DNA from: Phycisphaeraceae bacterium
GTDB taxonomy: Bacteria; Planctomycetota; Phycisphaerae; Phycisphaerales; Phycisphaeraceae
DNA length: 64,000 nucleotides
NCBI GenBank assembly: GCA_029260655.1
Contig: JAJDCU010000031.1
Location: 1-64,000, forward strand
Direction: 5' to 3'
Position numbers and translations under genes: made by a program. Positions 1 to 8,465 of this stretch are shown here, piece by piece (positions within the stretch are counted from its first letter, which is position 1; the number at the start of each line of letters is the position of its first letter). Below the pieces are notes generated by a model. It was given only the letters and a program-made list of their open reading frames with translations, was not told the DNA's origin and ran no database searches.

Positions 1-1820
1 CGCCGACGACGCATCGCCGCGACCGCGCCCAGACCCCATAGCGCCAGCGTCCCGGGCTCGGGGACGACCGCGCCAGGCGGCGGCGGGGTGCCGGCGTTCC
101 AGTTGCCAAGCACGATGTTCAGGTCTTCGATGCCGATGAAGCCGGGGTTCAGCGGGTCATCAAAACCATCGCCTTGCAGCAGGTTGCCGGGGGTGACGAT
201 CTGGTTCCAGTTGCTCAGGACCAGGTTCAGGTCTTCGATGCCGACGAACCCGTCGGCGTTGTAGTCGCCGTCGAGCAGCCCGGCCACCTCGCCGAGCAGT
301 TCCAATGTCAGGGATTGGCCCAACGCGCCGGCGATGTCTTCGTCCGAAAGGGTCAGCGTGTAGGTCGCGCTGAACGAGCCGACGATGCTGGTGTCGAAGC
401 TGGCGCTGAAACCATTGGACGCCCCGGCGGCAAGGCCCGCAAACCCCGCGAGGTTGCTGCCGAGCGCGGCGGTGTCGCCCGAGCCAACGATCGAGTCGAG
501 GTCAAGATCGGCGGTGAAGCCGAGGGTCGCGCTGAGGTTGTTAATATCGAAGGCGCTGTTAAGCGTGCCGCCGACGCCGACCGTGCCGAAGTCGATGGTC
601 AAGAGGTCCTGGTCGAGCCCGGAGGCAAACGACGCGTTGGCGTGGTCCAGGACGTCGAGGTTGACGGTGATAACATCGTCGGCATCTGCGGAGCCCAAGC
701 CCGCCGCGCCGGTGCTGATGTCGATGTTGTCGACGGTGATGGTGCCTGTCAGGAGCCCGGCGCTGGCGGTGGAGCCTGTGAGCCCGGCGTTAATCGTGGT
801 GTTACCCACGCCCCCAACAAAAGCATTGAACCGGCCGTTGACGTCGGAAGTCGCATCGCCCGCGGCGGTGACGGCGTAATAGGTCGGGTCTGCGCCGGTC
901 TTATCGAGGCTGACCGCCATAGCGGCGGGGATGGCCGACCCGGTGATGACCCTGCCCAAATCAGCCGTGGCCGACGAGCTGCCGTCTCCGGCAGGGACTC
1001 CGCCGAGCGCAAGCTGGCTGTCGTTGTTGCCGCCGCCGAAGACCGACCAGACGTACTCGGGGTGATCGATGTAGGCGTTTCGGTTGCTGGTAAATAAGAC
1101 AGGATTTTCCACGCGGCTATAGATGACGTGGTTGCGCCGGCGCTCGAAGTCGTCGGGCACATCCGCGTAGTTCCAGTGGATGAGTGTGTTGATATCACCC
1201 ACGATCCCGGTACTCAGGTCGGTGAGGGTCGCGTCGTAGCGTGTGTCGGAATAGAAAAGTTGGCGGGCGATATCACCCTTGTCGGCTTCGCCGGGGAAGT
1301 AGGTCCCGCCGGTCTGTGCCCCGAACGAGCCGGAGGAGGCGAGGTTGCCAAACGGCTTGTTGCTGCGTGAACTGTTGATACCGGGGTTGGCCGGCCGCAG
1401 CGCGTGGTGGTCGCCGAGGTTCCCGGTGGAGCTGTTGCTGGCCGATCCGGGCTGCAACGACTGGGGCCAGACGTGCTCGCGGTTCCAGGTCGCACCGGCG
1501 TCCCAGTTGCCGCTGTTCGAGGCACGGTTGTAGACCAGGAGGATGTTGCCGGGGATGGCGGGGTCGGCGTCGAAGAGCTTGGAGGAGTTACGGAATTCGC
1601 CGTAGGTCCTCTGGATGTGATCGTCTCCAAAGCCGGGGAAGGGGTCCACCACGCCGTCGGGGCCGAGGGTCATCAGCGTCACGAGTTGGCTTTTGAGTGT
1701 GGCGCCCTGCCCGGTGGCGGAGTTGTAATAGCCCACGGGGGCGTCGTAGGCGTCGCCCTGAGACACCCCGGCGGGAAGAAGCACCAACAGCAGGACAGAC
1801 AGATACTTACGGATACGCAT
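1..1820 (-). CDS. Secreted endonuclease I family nuclease with dockerin-like repeats and PEP-CTERM signal (3' end cut by window)
   Basis: The minus frame from the ATG at 1820 stays open to the window edge, giving at least 606 residues. It opens with a signal peptide (MRIRKYLSVLLLVLLPAGVS). Residues about 30-230 match the endonuclease I (EndA/NucM) family: NREHVWPQ around H116 and DHHALRPANPGINS around H138/H139, the ββα-metal type nuclease core that cuts DNA or RNA non-specifically. A long middle part of β-rich sequence follows. Near residues 512-536 and 548-572 are two GIEDLN(L/I)VL-x-NWN segments, the dockerin-like calcium-binding repeat common in planctomycete secreted proteins. The end reads VPEPGTLALWGLGAVAAMRRRR, a PEP-CTERM sorting signal, so the protein is probably exported and surface-anchored or released. 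Only the last residue(s) and stop are missing. The role (nutrient scavenging from extracellular DNA) is inference. Confidence 0.9.
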   Translation of the reverse strand, partial: MRIRKYLSVLLLVLLPAGVSQGDAYDAPVGYYNSATGQGATLKSQLVTLMTLGPDGVVDPFPGFGDDHIQRTYGEFRNSSKLFDADPAIPGNILLVYNRASNSGNWDAGATWNREHVWPQSLQPGSASNSSTGNLGDHHALRPANPGINSSRSNKPFGNLASSGSFGAQTGGTYFPGEADKGDIARQLFYSDTRYDATLTDLSTGIVGDINTLIHWNYADVPDDFERRRNHVIYSRVENPVLFTSNRNAYIDHPEYVWSVFGGGNNDSQLALGGVPAGDGSSSATADLGRVITGSAIPAAMAVSLDKTGADPTYYAVTAAGDATSDVNGRFNAFVGGVGNTTINAGLTGSTASAGLLTGTITVDNIDISTGAAGLGSADADDVITVNLDVLDHANASFASGLDQDLLTIDFGTVGVGGTLNSAFDINNLSATLGFTADLDLDSIVGSGDTAALGSNLAGFAGLAAGASNGFSASFDTSIVGSFSATYTLTLSDEDIAGALGQSLTLELLGEVAGLLDGDYNADGFVGIEDLNLVLSNWNQIVTPGNLLQGDGFDDPLNPGFIGIEDLNIVLGNWNAGTPPPPGAVVPEPGTLALWGLGAVAAMRRR

Positions 1821-1957
1821 AATGAGATTCTCCGCCCCGGGATTCGGTTCTGGGTTCAGTCAATCAATTCTACACGATGAAACCCGAAAAGCGCTCTGTT
1901 TTTTTCATGCTTTCCCGGTTTGGGGCCTGTGGGGAGGGATCAAAGCACCTCAGGCAT

Positions 1958-1986
1958 GAAAAAACCCCGGTTTAGAGACCGGGGTT
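1958..1986 (-). terminator. Intrinsic terminator after tRNA-Leu
   Basis: A perfect 9-bp stem (AACCCCGGT / ACCGGGGTT, arms 1963-1971 and 1978-1986) with a 6-base loop is followed on the minus strand by a run of T. It lies 15 bases past the tRNA 3' end and so ends that transcript. Confidence 0.85.
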
Positions 1987-2000
1987 GATCGGTATTGAAA

Positions 2001-2084
2001 TGCCCGTGACAGGATTCGAACCTGTACTCCGTTGCCGGAACTGCCACCTGAAGACAGCGCGTCTGCCAATTCCGCCACACGGGC
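2001..2084 (-). tRNA. tRNA-Leu (anticodon CAG)
   Basis: On the minus strand the sequence folds as a class II tRNA of 84 nt: acceptor GCCCGTG paired with CACGGGC, D arm GCGGAATTGGCAGACGC, anticodon stem CTGTC/GGCAG around loop TTCAGGT (anticodon CAG), a long variable arm (TTCCGGCAACGGAG), and T arm ACAGG-TTCGAAT-CCTGT. The discriminator base is A. The 3' CCA is not encoded. It reads CUG leucine codons. Confidence 0.96.
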
Positions 2085-2226
2085 TGGTCGTGTCGGGAGG
2101 GCACAGTTTAGCCGGATCGCCCGGGCGAGCAAGCGGGACATTAAGGGCCGCGGCGAGTCACACGGTGAGCGTGTCATAGAAGACCGACGGCCGGTATAGC
2201 GTCCTCCGCCGAGCCTGCGAATCGGG

Positions 2227-2778
2227 TCACAAGTCCAACACGGTGATGTGTGTGTTGCTGTAGATGCAAAGCTCCCCCGCGACCTCCATCGCGGCCCGGC
2301 ACAACTCCGCCGGCGCGAGATCGGTATGCCCCAAGAGCGCCCGCCCCGCCGCAGTGGCGTAAGACCCGCCTGACCCGATCCCAAGCACGCCGTCGGTCGG
2401 CTCGATCACATCCCCGGTCCCCGATACCAGCAGGCTGCACGACTTGTCCGCCACCACCAACAAACTCTCCAGCCGGCGCATCGCCCGGTCCGTACGCCAC
2501 TGCTTGGCAAGCTCGACCGCCGCCTTCTTGATGTTCTCCGGCGAATCCTTGAGGTGCGTCTCGAACCGCTCGAGCAGCGCAAACGCATCCGCCGCCGCAC
2601 CCGCGAACCCGATCAGCACCCCCGCGCCATCAGCTCCCCCTTCGTCGAGCTTGCGCACCTTCACCGCATCGGCCTTGGCGACCACCTCCCCCAGCGTCAC
2701 CTGCCCGTCACCGGCGATGGCGACGGAATCTCCCCGGCGGATAGAAAGCACTGTGGTGGCATGGAAGGTGGTTGACAT
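2227..2778 (-). CDS. hslV: ATP-dependent protease peptidase subunit HslV
   Basis: The 183-residue product is the proteolytic subunit of the bacterial proteasome-like HslUV complex, a threonine protease that works with the AAA+ unfoldase HslU in the cytoplasm. The N-terminus [16 protein letters not shown] has the mature TTVL start after a 7-residue propeptide, so T8 should become the N-terminal nucleophile. [36 protein letters not shown] and [15 protein letters not shown] are family motifs in the right order, and the length matches. No hslU lies beside it or anywhere in the window, unlike the usual hslVU operon. The nearest upstream minus-strand gene is the small regulator at 2977, separated by a palindromic repeat, so they are unlikely to form a tight operon. 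Confidence 0.95.
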   Translation of the reverse strand: MSTTFHATTVLSIRRGDSVAIAGDGQVTLGEVVAKADAVKVRKLDEGGADGAGVLIGFAGAAADAFALLERFETHLKDSPENIKKAAVELAKQWRTDRAMRRLESLLVVADKSCSLLVSGTGDVIEPTDGVLGIGSGGSYATAAGRALLGHTDLAPAELCRAAMEVAGELCIYSNTHITVLDL

Positions 2779-2877
2779 GGGGACATTCTATGGCCACAGC
2801 GGCATGACCCCCAAATACGTTTGGCGACTCATTGTGCTCCGGGTTGTATCCGGTAAGCGGATCGACTTTTAGTACGA

Positions 2878-2953
2878 CCGTTTAGCGGCGGATCGAAGAT
2901 CCGCGCGTCGGCCAAGTGACGAACAAGGCGATCTACGATCGCCCGCTAAACGG
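2878..2953. repeat. 76-bp imperfect palindromic repeat, copy A
   Basis: The element starts CCGTTTAGCGG and ends CCGCTAAACGG, with an inner GGATCGAAGATCC palindrome. A reverse-complement relative sits at 45516-45587; the first 35 or so bases of the two differ at about three positions. Both lie between two minus-strand genes. It resembles a REP/BIME-type dispersed palindrome; its function is unknown. Confidence 0.75.
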
Positions 2954-2976
2954 GTGAAAACGACTTGAAAGATAAG

Positions 2977-3282
2977 TTAATCAGCCAGATCCCCCAGCAC
3001 CTGCTTCATCGTCCCGCAGTAGGTTTCCAGCGACCCGCGGCCCTTGGGTGTCAGTTGGAACGATGTGTTGGGGCGTTTGCCGACGAAGGTTTTCACGACC
3101 TTGACGTAGCCGGCGTCTTCGAGCTTGCTCATGTGCGAGGAGATGTTCCCGCCGGTGAGCCCGGTCTGTCGTTGTAGAAAAACAAAGTCGGCGGACTCAA
3201 CGACGTAGAGGCAAGCGAGCATGCTCAGCCGGGCGGGCTCGTGGATGACCTTGTCGATCGTGTTGTGCCAGGTGCTGTCCAT
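2977..3282 (-). CDS. Small winged-helix transcriptional regulator
   Basis: The 101-residue protein is a stand-alone winged helix-turn-helix of the ArsR/MarR-like type (similar to HTH_34). The recognition region is FVFLQRQTGLTGGNISSHMSKLEDAGYVKV, followed by the wing KTFVGKRPNTSFQLTPKGRGSLE. There is no ligand-binding domain, so it probably acts as a small dimer. It is the second gene after a membrane protein, 16 bases downstream of it, and both would be read from the strong promoter at 3960-3988. Pairs of this kind often have the regulator controlling its own operon; here that is inference from order and from an inverted repeat over the -10 box. Confidence 0.85.
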   Translation of the reverse strand: MDSTWHNTIDKVIHEPARLSMLACLYVVESADFVFLQRQTGLTGGNISSHMSKLEDAGYVKVVKTFVGKRPNTSFQLTPKGRGSLETYCGTMKQVLGDLAD

Positions 3283-3298
3283 GACGTATCGCCCTTGA

Positions 3299-3913
3299 TC
3301 AGGAGTTCGTCGCCGTAACAGGGTAGCGCTTCATGAACCGGGCGAGCATCACCATGCCAATGACAGACACAACCGTGCCCGCGCCGAGCAAGCCCCAGCC
3401 CGGGTCGAGGTCGGCTACGGCGACGACGAGGCCCGCCAATATAAGCAACCCCGCGTAGGCCACGAAGCGCCCCTGGCCGAGCATCAGGGCGGCGCACAGC
3501 GACAGCACCGAAAGCAAGGCCGGTGGGAGCCCCGCGATCCATTGCACTTTCATCGCGAGCAGATCTGAATCGCCCTCGTGGCGCACCATCACAAACTTGT
3601 ACAGCACGACAAACAACACAAGCGCCGCGACCCCCAGCCCAAAGGTCGACAACAGCCAACGAACCTGGCGTGTCTGTCGCTGCCGGGTGAACGTAACCTG
3701 TCCCATCCGTGGCGCGGTGATCGACTGGCGAAGCACCAACCAGATCGGCACGCCCAAGGCGGGGACGATCGGCCCAAGCGCCGGGTAGCCAAAGATCCAG
3801 GGCAAGCCCATCAGCGCCAAACACCCCCCGGCGACGATGTCCAGCGTGCCGTCCTGCCAGGTGCCGCGGTAGAGTTTGGATTCGAGTTTCGCTGCGCCTT
3901 GGACCGCATTCAT
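3299..3913 (-). CDS. Predicted membrane protein of unknown function
   Basis: I do not recognise a named family for this 204-residue protein. It has about five hydrophobic segments: around residues 25-45 and 45-62 (GGCLALMGLPWIFGYP; LGPIVPALGVPIWLVL), 88-108 (LLSTFGLGVAALVLFVVLYKF), 128-148, 152-168 and 175-193. It has a soluble N-terminal stretch rich in charged residues. The ATG at 3913 lies about 40 bases after the mapped promoter. It precedes and is probably co-transcribed with the winged-helix regulator at 2977, suggesting a regulated membrane function such as stress response or transport. No catalytic motif is visible. Confidence 0.75.
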   Translation of the reverse strand: MNAVQGAAKLESKLYRGTWQDGTLDIVAGGCLALMGLPWIFGYPALGPIVPALGVPIWLVLRQSITAPRMGQVTFTRQRQTRQVRWLLSTFGLGVAALVLFVVLYKFVMVRHEGDSDLLAMKVQWIAGLPPALLSVLSLCAALMLGQGRFVAYAGLLILAGLVVAVADLDPGWGLLGAGTVVSVIGMVMLARFMKRYPVTATNS

Positions 3914-3947
3914 GGCGTTTCCTTTCCCTGCTGTCCGCCCGATTCAG

Positions 3948-3988
3948 TTTGCATAGCAAAGTATATTGCAAATCAAATAAATTGTCAA
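3948..3988 (-). promoter_or_regulatory. Near-consensus sigma-70 promoter with overlapping inverted repeat
   Basis: On the minus strand TTGACA (3983-3988) and TATACT (3960-3965) are separated by exactly 17 bases, one mismatch from consensus overall. The half-sites TTTGCA (around 3967-3973) and TGCAAA (3948-3954) form an inverted repeat over the -10 box, a plausible operator for the regulator encoded two genes downstream. Confidence 0.75.
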
Positions 3989-4057
3989 CACCCATTTCCA
4001 TCCTTTTCTGAACACCCGGCCAGACATCGACTTGTGGCTGGCGGGTATAACGGTGCC

Positions 4058-5020
4058 ATGCCCGAGGCCCACGAGGAACAAGCCGCCCACGACGATGCCG
4101 GCCATATGCCGGTCCTGGCTGAGCAGGTGCTGGGCCAACTCGATCCAAAGCCGGGGCAGGTCGTGCTGGACTGCACGGCGGGACGCGGCGGGCACGGGGC
4201 GCTGCTGATCCCGAAGCTGGGGCCCGGCGGGCGGTATGTGGGGCTGGACACGGACCCTGCGAATGCGGACTACAGCCGGCATCGGCTATCGCCTATCGCT
4301 AAACAGGCCGGGGTCGGCCTGGACGTGGTGCATGCAAACTTCCGGGATGCCCGGGGCGTGCTTAGGCAGCTTGGGATTGAAGGCGTGGACGGTCTGCTGG
4401 CGGACCTGGGCTTCGCCTCGAACCAGATGGACGACCCCGCCCGTGGGATGGCGTTCAGCGAAGACGGGCCGCTGGACATGCGGCTGGACACCGGCGCCAC
4501 GGTGACGGCCGAGCAGTTGATCAATCAGCTACCCCAGGACGAGTTGGCGGACCTGATCTACGAGTTCGGGGAGGAGCGTCTTAGCCGGCGAATCGCCCGG
4601 AAAATTGTGGAATTACGGACGCACGAGCCGATAACAACGACTGGCGCGCTGGCGAGACTTGTCCGACGGGCGTACGGCCCGAGGAAGTCTTCGAGCAGGC
4701 GTCAACGGATCGACCCGGCGACGCGGACGTTCATGGCGCTACGGATCGCGGTGAACGACGAGATGGGGGCGCTGGACCAGTTGCTGACCGATTTGCCGGG
4801 GTTGTTGAATCCGGGGGGACTGAATCCGGGGGGACGTGCCGCGGTGATCAGTTTCCACTCGCTGGAGGATCGGCGGGTCAAGCGGGCTTTCCTTGGGCTT
4901 GGCAAAGATGCGGGCTTCAAGGTGTTGACACGAAAGCCTGTCACCGCCAACGACGACGAGGCACGGGCCAACCCACGGAGCCGGTCCGCGAAACTGCGGG
5001 CGATCGAACGGTCCGGATGA
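4058..5020 (+). CDS. rsmH: 16S rRNA (cytosine(1402)-N(4))-methyltransferase RsmH
   Basis: RsmH (MraW) uses SAM to methylate N4 of C1402 in 16S rRNA. The 320-residue product shows the SAM-binding loop DCTAGRGGHG near residue 33, the GLDTDP acidic loop, the DLGFASNQMDDPARGMAFSEDGPLDMRLD block and the C-terminal ISFHSLEDRRVKRAF motif. The frame is open further upstream, but the ATG at 4058 gives the usual N-terminus, with HMPVLAEQVL close to the start; the upstream part would run antisense through the 3299 gene and is rejected. This is the first gene of a shortened division-and-wall cluster that continues with a LysM protein, ftsL-like and ftsI. No mraZ precedes it. Confidence 0.95.
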   Translation: MPEAHEEQAAHDDAGHMPVLAEQVLGQLDPKPGQVVLDCTAGRGGHGALLIPKLGPGGRYVGLDTDPANADYSRHRLSPIAKQAGVGLDVVHANFRDARGVLRQLGIEGVDGLLADLGFASNQMDDPARGMAFSEDGPLDMRLDTGATVTAEQLINQLPQDELADLIYEFGEERLSRRIARKIVELRTHEPITTTGALARLVRRAYGPRKSSSRRQRIDPATRTFMALRIAVNDEMGALDQLLTDLPGLLNPGGLNPGGRAAVISFHSLEDRRVKRAFLGLGKDAGFKVLTRKPVTANDDEARANPRSRSAKLRAIERSG

Positions 5021-5192
5021 CGATACGGGTTTGCTTCGTGAGGGAACACCCGGTGGTATGACCGGGAAGATACTTGCCGTCTAAGGCGTCTGACTGATGC
5101 CTAAACCGGTGACGACCGCTAACGATTGCGTTACACTTTACTTTCGCCGTCATGGAAGACGGCACGGGCCTGAAACAGGGACGAACCAGGTC

Positions 5193-6266
5193 ATGACACG
5201 TGAAACCAAAATCGGGCTGCTCTTGGGCATGGGTGTGATCCTGTTGATCGGGATCATCGTCAGTGATCATCTCGGCGCCGGGACATCGGACGATCCTGCG
5301 GACTTTACCGGGTTCGCCGCCGACGCCCACAGGTCCATCAACGCCACGGACGCGATCCCCGCGCACCCCCCGGCCGGGCCCGCACAGATCATCGATCCGT
5401 CCAGGCAATTCTTCCCCGACGATCTCGCCCCCCCACTGCCCTTAGCGCCTCAGGCACAGCTTGAGCCGGCCCCAGAATCAACCGCGCCGGGCCAACCGCT
5501 GATCGCCGCCAACGTCGGTGAACTTCCCGCGGCGCAGCGGCAAGAGGTGCCGACCCTGACCGTTGGTAACGAGCCGACAGCGTTGCCGCACATCACCGCC
5601 GCGCCGTCTTTGGAGACAGGAAGAACCGACGCGCCGCCCCGATCGCCCTCCGTGATCCGACATACCGTGCGCAGCGGCGAGACGCTGACCAAGATCGCTC
5701 AACGCTATTACGGCAACGGCGATTACTGGCGCGCGATCGCCCAGGCTAATCCCTCAACCGTCACCCGGGCCGGCCGGGTCCGCCAGGGCGTGGTTCTGGA
5801 TATCCCCAAGCGCGCAGACGCGGCGCTGGGCCCGGACTTCATCCCGGTGGACATCCGCGCCGCTGACCGTGACGCACCGGCCGCTGGCGGGACGATCAAA
5901 GTCGTCGCCGGCGACACGCTCTCTGAGCTGGCAGCCAAACACATGGGCAGCGCCGGCAAGTGGCGGCAACTGCTCGAAGCGAACAGCGACACACTGGACG
6001 ACCCGCAGGACCTGCGCGTGGGGATGAAACTGCGTGTGCCCGGCTTGGTGGCCACTGTGGTCGACCGATCCGACAGCGACCGCACGACACGGCCGAGTTC
6101 TGGCGGCAAGACCTACACCGTCCGCGCCGGGGACAACCTGACTCAGATCGCCCGGAAGACCCTCGGGGACGGCAGCAGGTGGGACGACATCTACCAGGCC
6201 AACCGCAACAAGCTTTCCGGCCCCGACAAGCTCGTCGTCGGCCAGGAGCTGTTGATCCCGGGCTGA
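5193..6266 (+). CDS. Membrane-anchored protein with three LysM domains
   Basis: The 357-residue product starts MTRETKIGLLLGMGVILLIGIIVSDHL, a short cytoplasmic tail and one transmembrane helix, followed by a Pro/Ala-rich linker of about 130 residues. Three LysM domains follow: HTVRSGETLTKIAQRYYGN near residue 155, IKVVAGDTLSELAAKHMGS near 235, and YTVRAGDNLTQIARKTLGD near 310, each ending in LxIP or LRVP. LysM binds N-acetylglucosamine in peptidoglycan, so the protein probably tethers the inner membrane to the wall. An upstream ATG at 5097 is in frame but adds a basic stretch before the helix; 5193 is preferred. Its place between rsmH and ftsL/ftsI suggests a septal role, which is inference. 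Confidence 0.9.
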   Translation: MTRETKIGLLLGMGVILLIGIIVSDHLGAGTSDDPADFTGFAADAHRSINATDAIPAHPPAGPAQIIDPSRQFFPDDLAPPLPLAPQAQLEPAPESTAPGQPLIAANVGELPAAQRQEVPTLTVGNEPTALPHITAAPSLETGRTDAPPRSPSVIRHTVRSGETLTKIAQRYYGNGDYWRAIAQANPSTVTRAGRVRQGVVLDIPKRADAALGPDFIPVDIRAADRDAPAAGGTIKVVAGDTLSELAAKHMGSAGKWRQLLEANSDTLDDPQDLRVGMKLRVPGLVATVVDRSDSDRTTRPSSGGKTYTVRAGDNLTQIARKTLGDGSRWDDIYQANRNKLSGPDKLVVGQELLIPG

Positions 6267-6345
6267 TACCCGGTCCCGGCCGCGATGTTCGGCCACGGAT
6301 GCTGCCCCTGATCGTAAACCCATAACCGCACCGGTGGCCGACACT

Positions 6346-6639
6346 ATGTTCGCGAAGCTGTTGACGGCACTGGTGCTTCTGGTGGTGATCGGATCGGCGG
6401 TATTCAGCCTCCGTCAGCAGCGGCTGGAACTGATGCACCAGATCACCGATCTGCATCGGCAGATGAACCGCGACCGCCAGGCGACCTGGGGCCTGCAGGT
6501 GCGCATCGCCGAGAGCACCCAACCTGATGCGCTGCACGATGCCCTGACCCGGACGGGGCTTGAGATGGAGCCCGCTGCAGCGCACACACAAGACACCCAA
6601 CCCCACACCCTCGCCGACGCACGAAATGACGCACCCTGA
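6346..6639 (+). CDS. FtsL-like small division protein
   Basis: This 97-residue protein has one N-terminal transmembrane helix (MFAKLLTALVLLVVIGSAVFSL) followed by a short coiled coil (QQRLELMHQITDLHRQMNRDRQATWGLQVRIAES). That is the plan of FtsL, the bitopic septal protein that joins FtsB/FtsQ and activates FtsWI. FtsL sequences diverge greatly, so position just before ftsI is the main argument. A GTG at 6334 could add four residues; the ATG is preferred. The 3' end overlaps the start region of ftsI, consistent with translational coupling. Confidence 0.75.
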   Translation: MFAKLLTALVLLVVIGSAVFSLRQQRLELMHQITDLHRQMNRDRQATWGLQVRIAESTQPDALHDALTRTGLEMEPAAAHTQDTQPHTLADARNDAP

Positions 6640-8452
6640 CCACGGACCCTCGATGTCCCCAGACGATCCGGTATTGCGCCCGACCGGGCGCGTCACCGAA
6701 GCGGATCAAAGCCCCGCGCGGGTCTTGTGGGTCGGACGGGTCATGGTCATCCTGATCAGCCTGGCGCTGCTGGGCTTGCTGGCGCGCGTCGTTCAGCTTC
6801 AGGCCGGGCCCGAGCAACGGATCGCCGCCAAGGTCGACTCGCAGCAAAGCACCTACCCGCTGGCCGCCCGACGGGGAACGATCCTGGACCGGCGAGGCCG
6901 GGTCCTTGCCACCACACGGGTTGCCCACCGCCTGTTCGTCGACCCCGCGCTGATCGTCGACCACTCCAGCTTCCCGGAGAAGGCGGGGTTCGGGCTGGGA
7001 TATGACCCGGTCGAGATCGCGTTGGCCTTGGCGGCGCGCCCCAAGAGCCGGTACATCGTGCTGGATCAGCGTCTAAGCGAGCAACGGCTGGCGGCGTTCA
7101 AGACGATCAAGCTCCCGGGTTTGGCCACCGAGCCGGTGCTGGTGCGCGATTACCCGCAAGGCACGCTGGCCGGTCAACTGATCGGATTCGTCGGCACCGA
7201 CGGCGAAGGGCTCGAGGGGCTGGAAAAAGATCTTGACAAACAGCTACACGCCAGTTCCGGGCGCATCCGCTACCAGCGCGACGCACGCGGCAGAGCCCTG
7301 TGGGTCCAGGCCGGCAGCTACCAGCGGCAGACCGACGGCCAGAACCTGCGCCTCTCGCTGGACGCGGTGATCCAGTCCATCGCCGAAAAGCACCTGGCGC
7401 AGGCCGTCGAAAAATTCAACGCCGAAGGCGGTCAGTTGGTCGTGATGGACCCGATGACCGGCGAAATCCTGGCGATGGCGAATTACCTGAAGAAAACGGA
7501 TACGCACCCAACGCCTTTCAGCCCGGCGCACTTCGGCGCCAGTGACCCCGAGGCCCGTCGAAACCGCGCGGTGACCGATGTGTTCGAGCCCGGGTCGATC
7601 TTCAAGCCGATCATCTGGTCGGCCGCCACACAACTGGGCGCGGCCGACCCCAGCGAAATCATCGACTGCTCTACGACCGGCGTTCACCGGACAAGCAAGG
7701 GGCGCGTCCTCCGCGATGCCGACCCACACGGGCGGATCACCTGGGACGAGGTGCTGATGTTCTCGAGTAACATCGGGATGTCTATCGTCGCCGAGCGCGT
7801 CGGCGCCGAGAAACTGCACGAGGCGGTCAGGCGGTTTGGGTTCGGCGCGCCGACCGGGTCGGGCCTGCCCGGGGAGGTCGGAGGTGTCGTGCACCCACTG
7901 AAAAAATGGACGCACTACTCGGTCACATCGATCCCGATGGGCCAGGAGCTCAGCGTCACGCCGCTACAGATGGTGCGCGCTTATTGCGCGATCGCCAACG
8001 GCGGGCTGCTGCCAACCCCCACGGTTAAACCCGCCGATGGGCAAGGCGGTCCCTTGGCGTATGACATGATGCGCGTGCTGGACGCCCGCATCGCGGACTA
8101 CACCCGTTCGGTCATGAGGCGTCAGGTCACCGACGGCGGCGGACGCTACGCGAACTCCAAGCTCTACGAGCTATTTGGTAAGACGGGCACGGCCCAGCTC
8201 CCGGACTTTGAGAACGGCGGCTACCACCAGGACCAGTACGTCTCGTCTTTCATCGGCGGGGCGCCGGTCAACGCGCCGAGGTTGATTGTCGGATGCTTCA
8301 TCCATCGGCCCGACAAGAAAATCGGGCACTACGGCGGGATTGTCTCCGGCCCGGTGGTCAAGCAGGTGATGGAGCAGAGCCTGATGTACCTGGGCGTCCC
8401 CCCCGCCGACGACGCGTCGGCTCAGCGCGATACGATGGCGATGAACCGTTGA
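6626..8452 (+). CDS. ftsI: Peptidoglycan D,D-transpeptidase FtsI / penicillin-binding protein
   Basis: This class B penicillin-binding protein cross-links peptidoglycan at the septum. The 608-residue product has one transmembrane helix near residues 35-55 (VMVILISLALLGLLARVVQL), the pedestal/dimerisation domain beginning RRGTILDRRGRVLATT, and the transpeptidase domain with S324-I-F-K327 (PGSIFKPI), S380-S-N382 and K519-T-G521. ATG 6626 overlaps the ftsL-like stop by 14 bases; ATG 6653 is an alternative start nine residues later. An SxxK, SxN, KTG triad implies an active enzyme and a sensitivity to β-lactams. No murE or murF follows, so the usual dcw order breaks here and the next gene is gcvT. 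Confidence 0.93.
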   Translation: MTHPDHGPSMSPDDPVLRPTGRVTEADQSPARVLWVGRVMVILISLALLGLLARVVQLQAGPEQRIAAKVDSQQSTYPLAARRGTILDRRGRVLATTRVAHRLFVDPALIVDHSSFPEKAGFGLGYDPVEIALALAARPKSRYIVLDQRLSEQRLAAFKTIKLPGLATEPVLVRDYPQGTLAGQLIGFVGTDGEGLEGLEKDLDKQLHASSGRIRYQRDARGRALWVQAGSYQRQTDGQNLRLSLDAVIQSIAEKHLAQAVEKFNAEGGQLVVMDPMTGEILAMANYLKKTDTHPTPFSPAHFGASDPEARRNRAVTDVFEPGSIFKPIIWSAATQLGAADPSEIIDCSTTGVHRTSKGRVLRDADPHGRITWDEVLMFSSNIGMSIVAERVGAEKLHEAVRRFGFGAPTGSGLPGEVGGVVHPLKKWTHYSVTSIPMGQELSVTPLQMVRAYCAIANGGLLPTPTVKPADGQGGPLAYDMMRVLDARIADYTRSVMRRQVTDGGGRYANSKLYELFGKTGTAQLPDFENGGYHQDQYVSSFIGGAPVNAPRLIVGCFIHRPDKKIGHYGGIVSGPVVKQVMEQSLMYLGVPPADDASAQRDTMAMNR

Positions 8453-8465
8453 TCGGGCCAATTAG

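Noticed and set aside
174-1097. Plus-strand open frames opposite the endonuclease gene
   Set aside because: They run antisense to a well-supported nuclease with clear motifs and have no ribosome binding site or recognisable domain; they follow from high GC at third positions.
3578-4057. Upstream extension of the rsmH frame by 160 codons
   Set aside because: It overlaps the 3299 membrane-protein gene and its promoter in antisense, and the RsmH family N-terminus begins near 4058.
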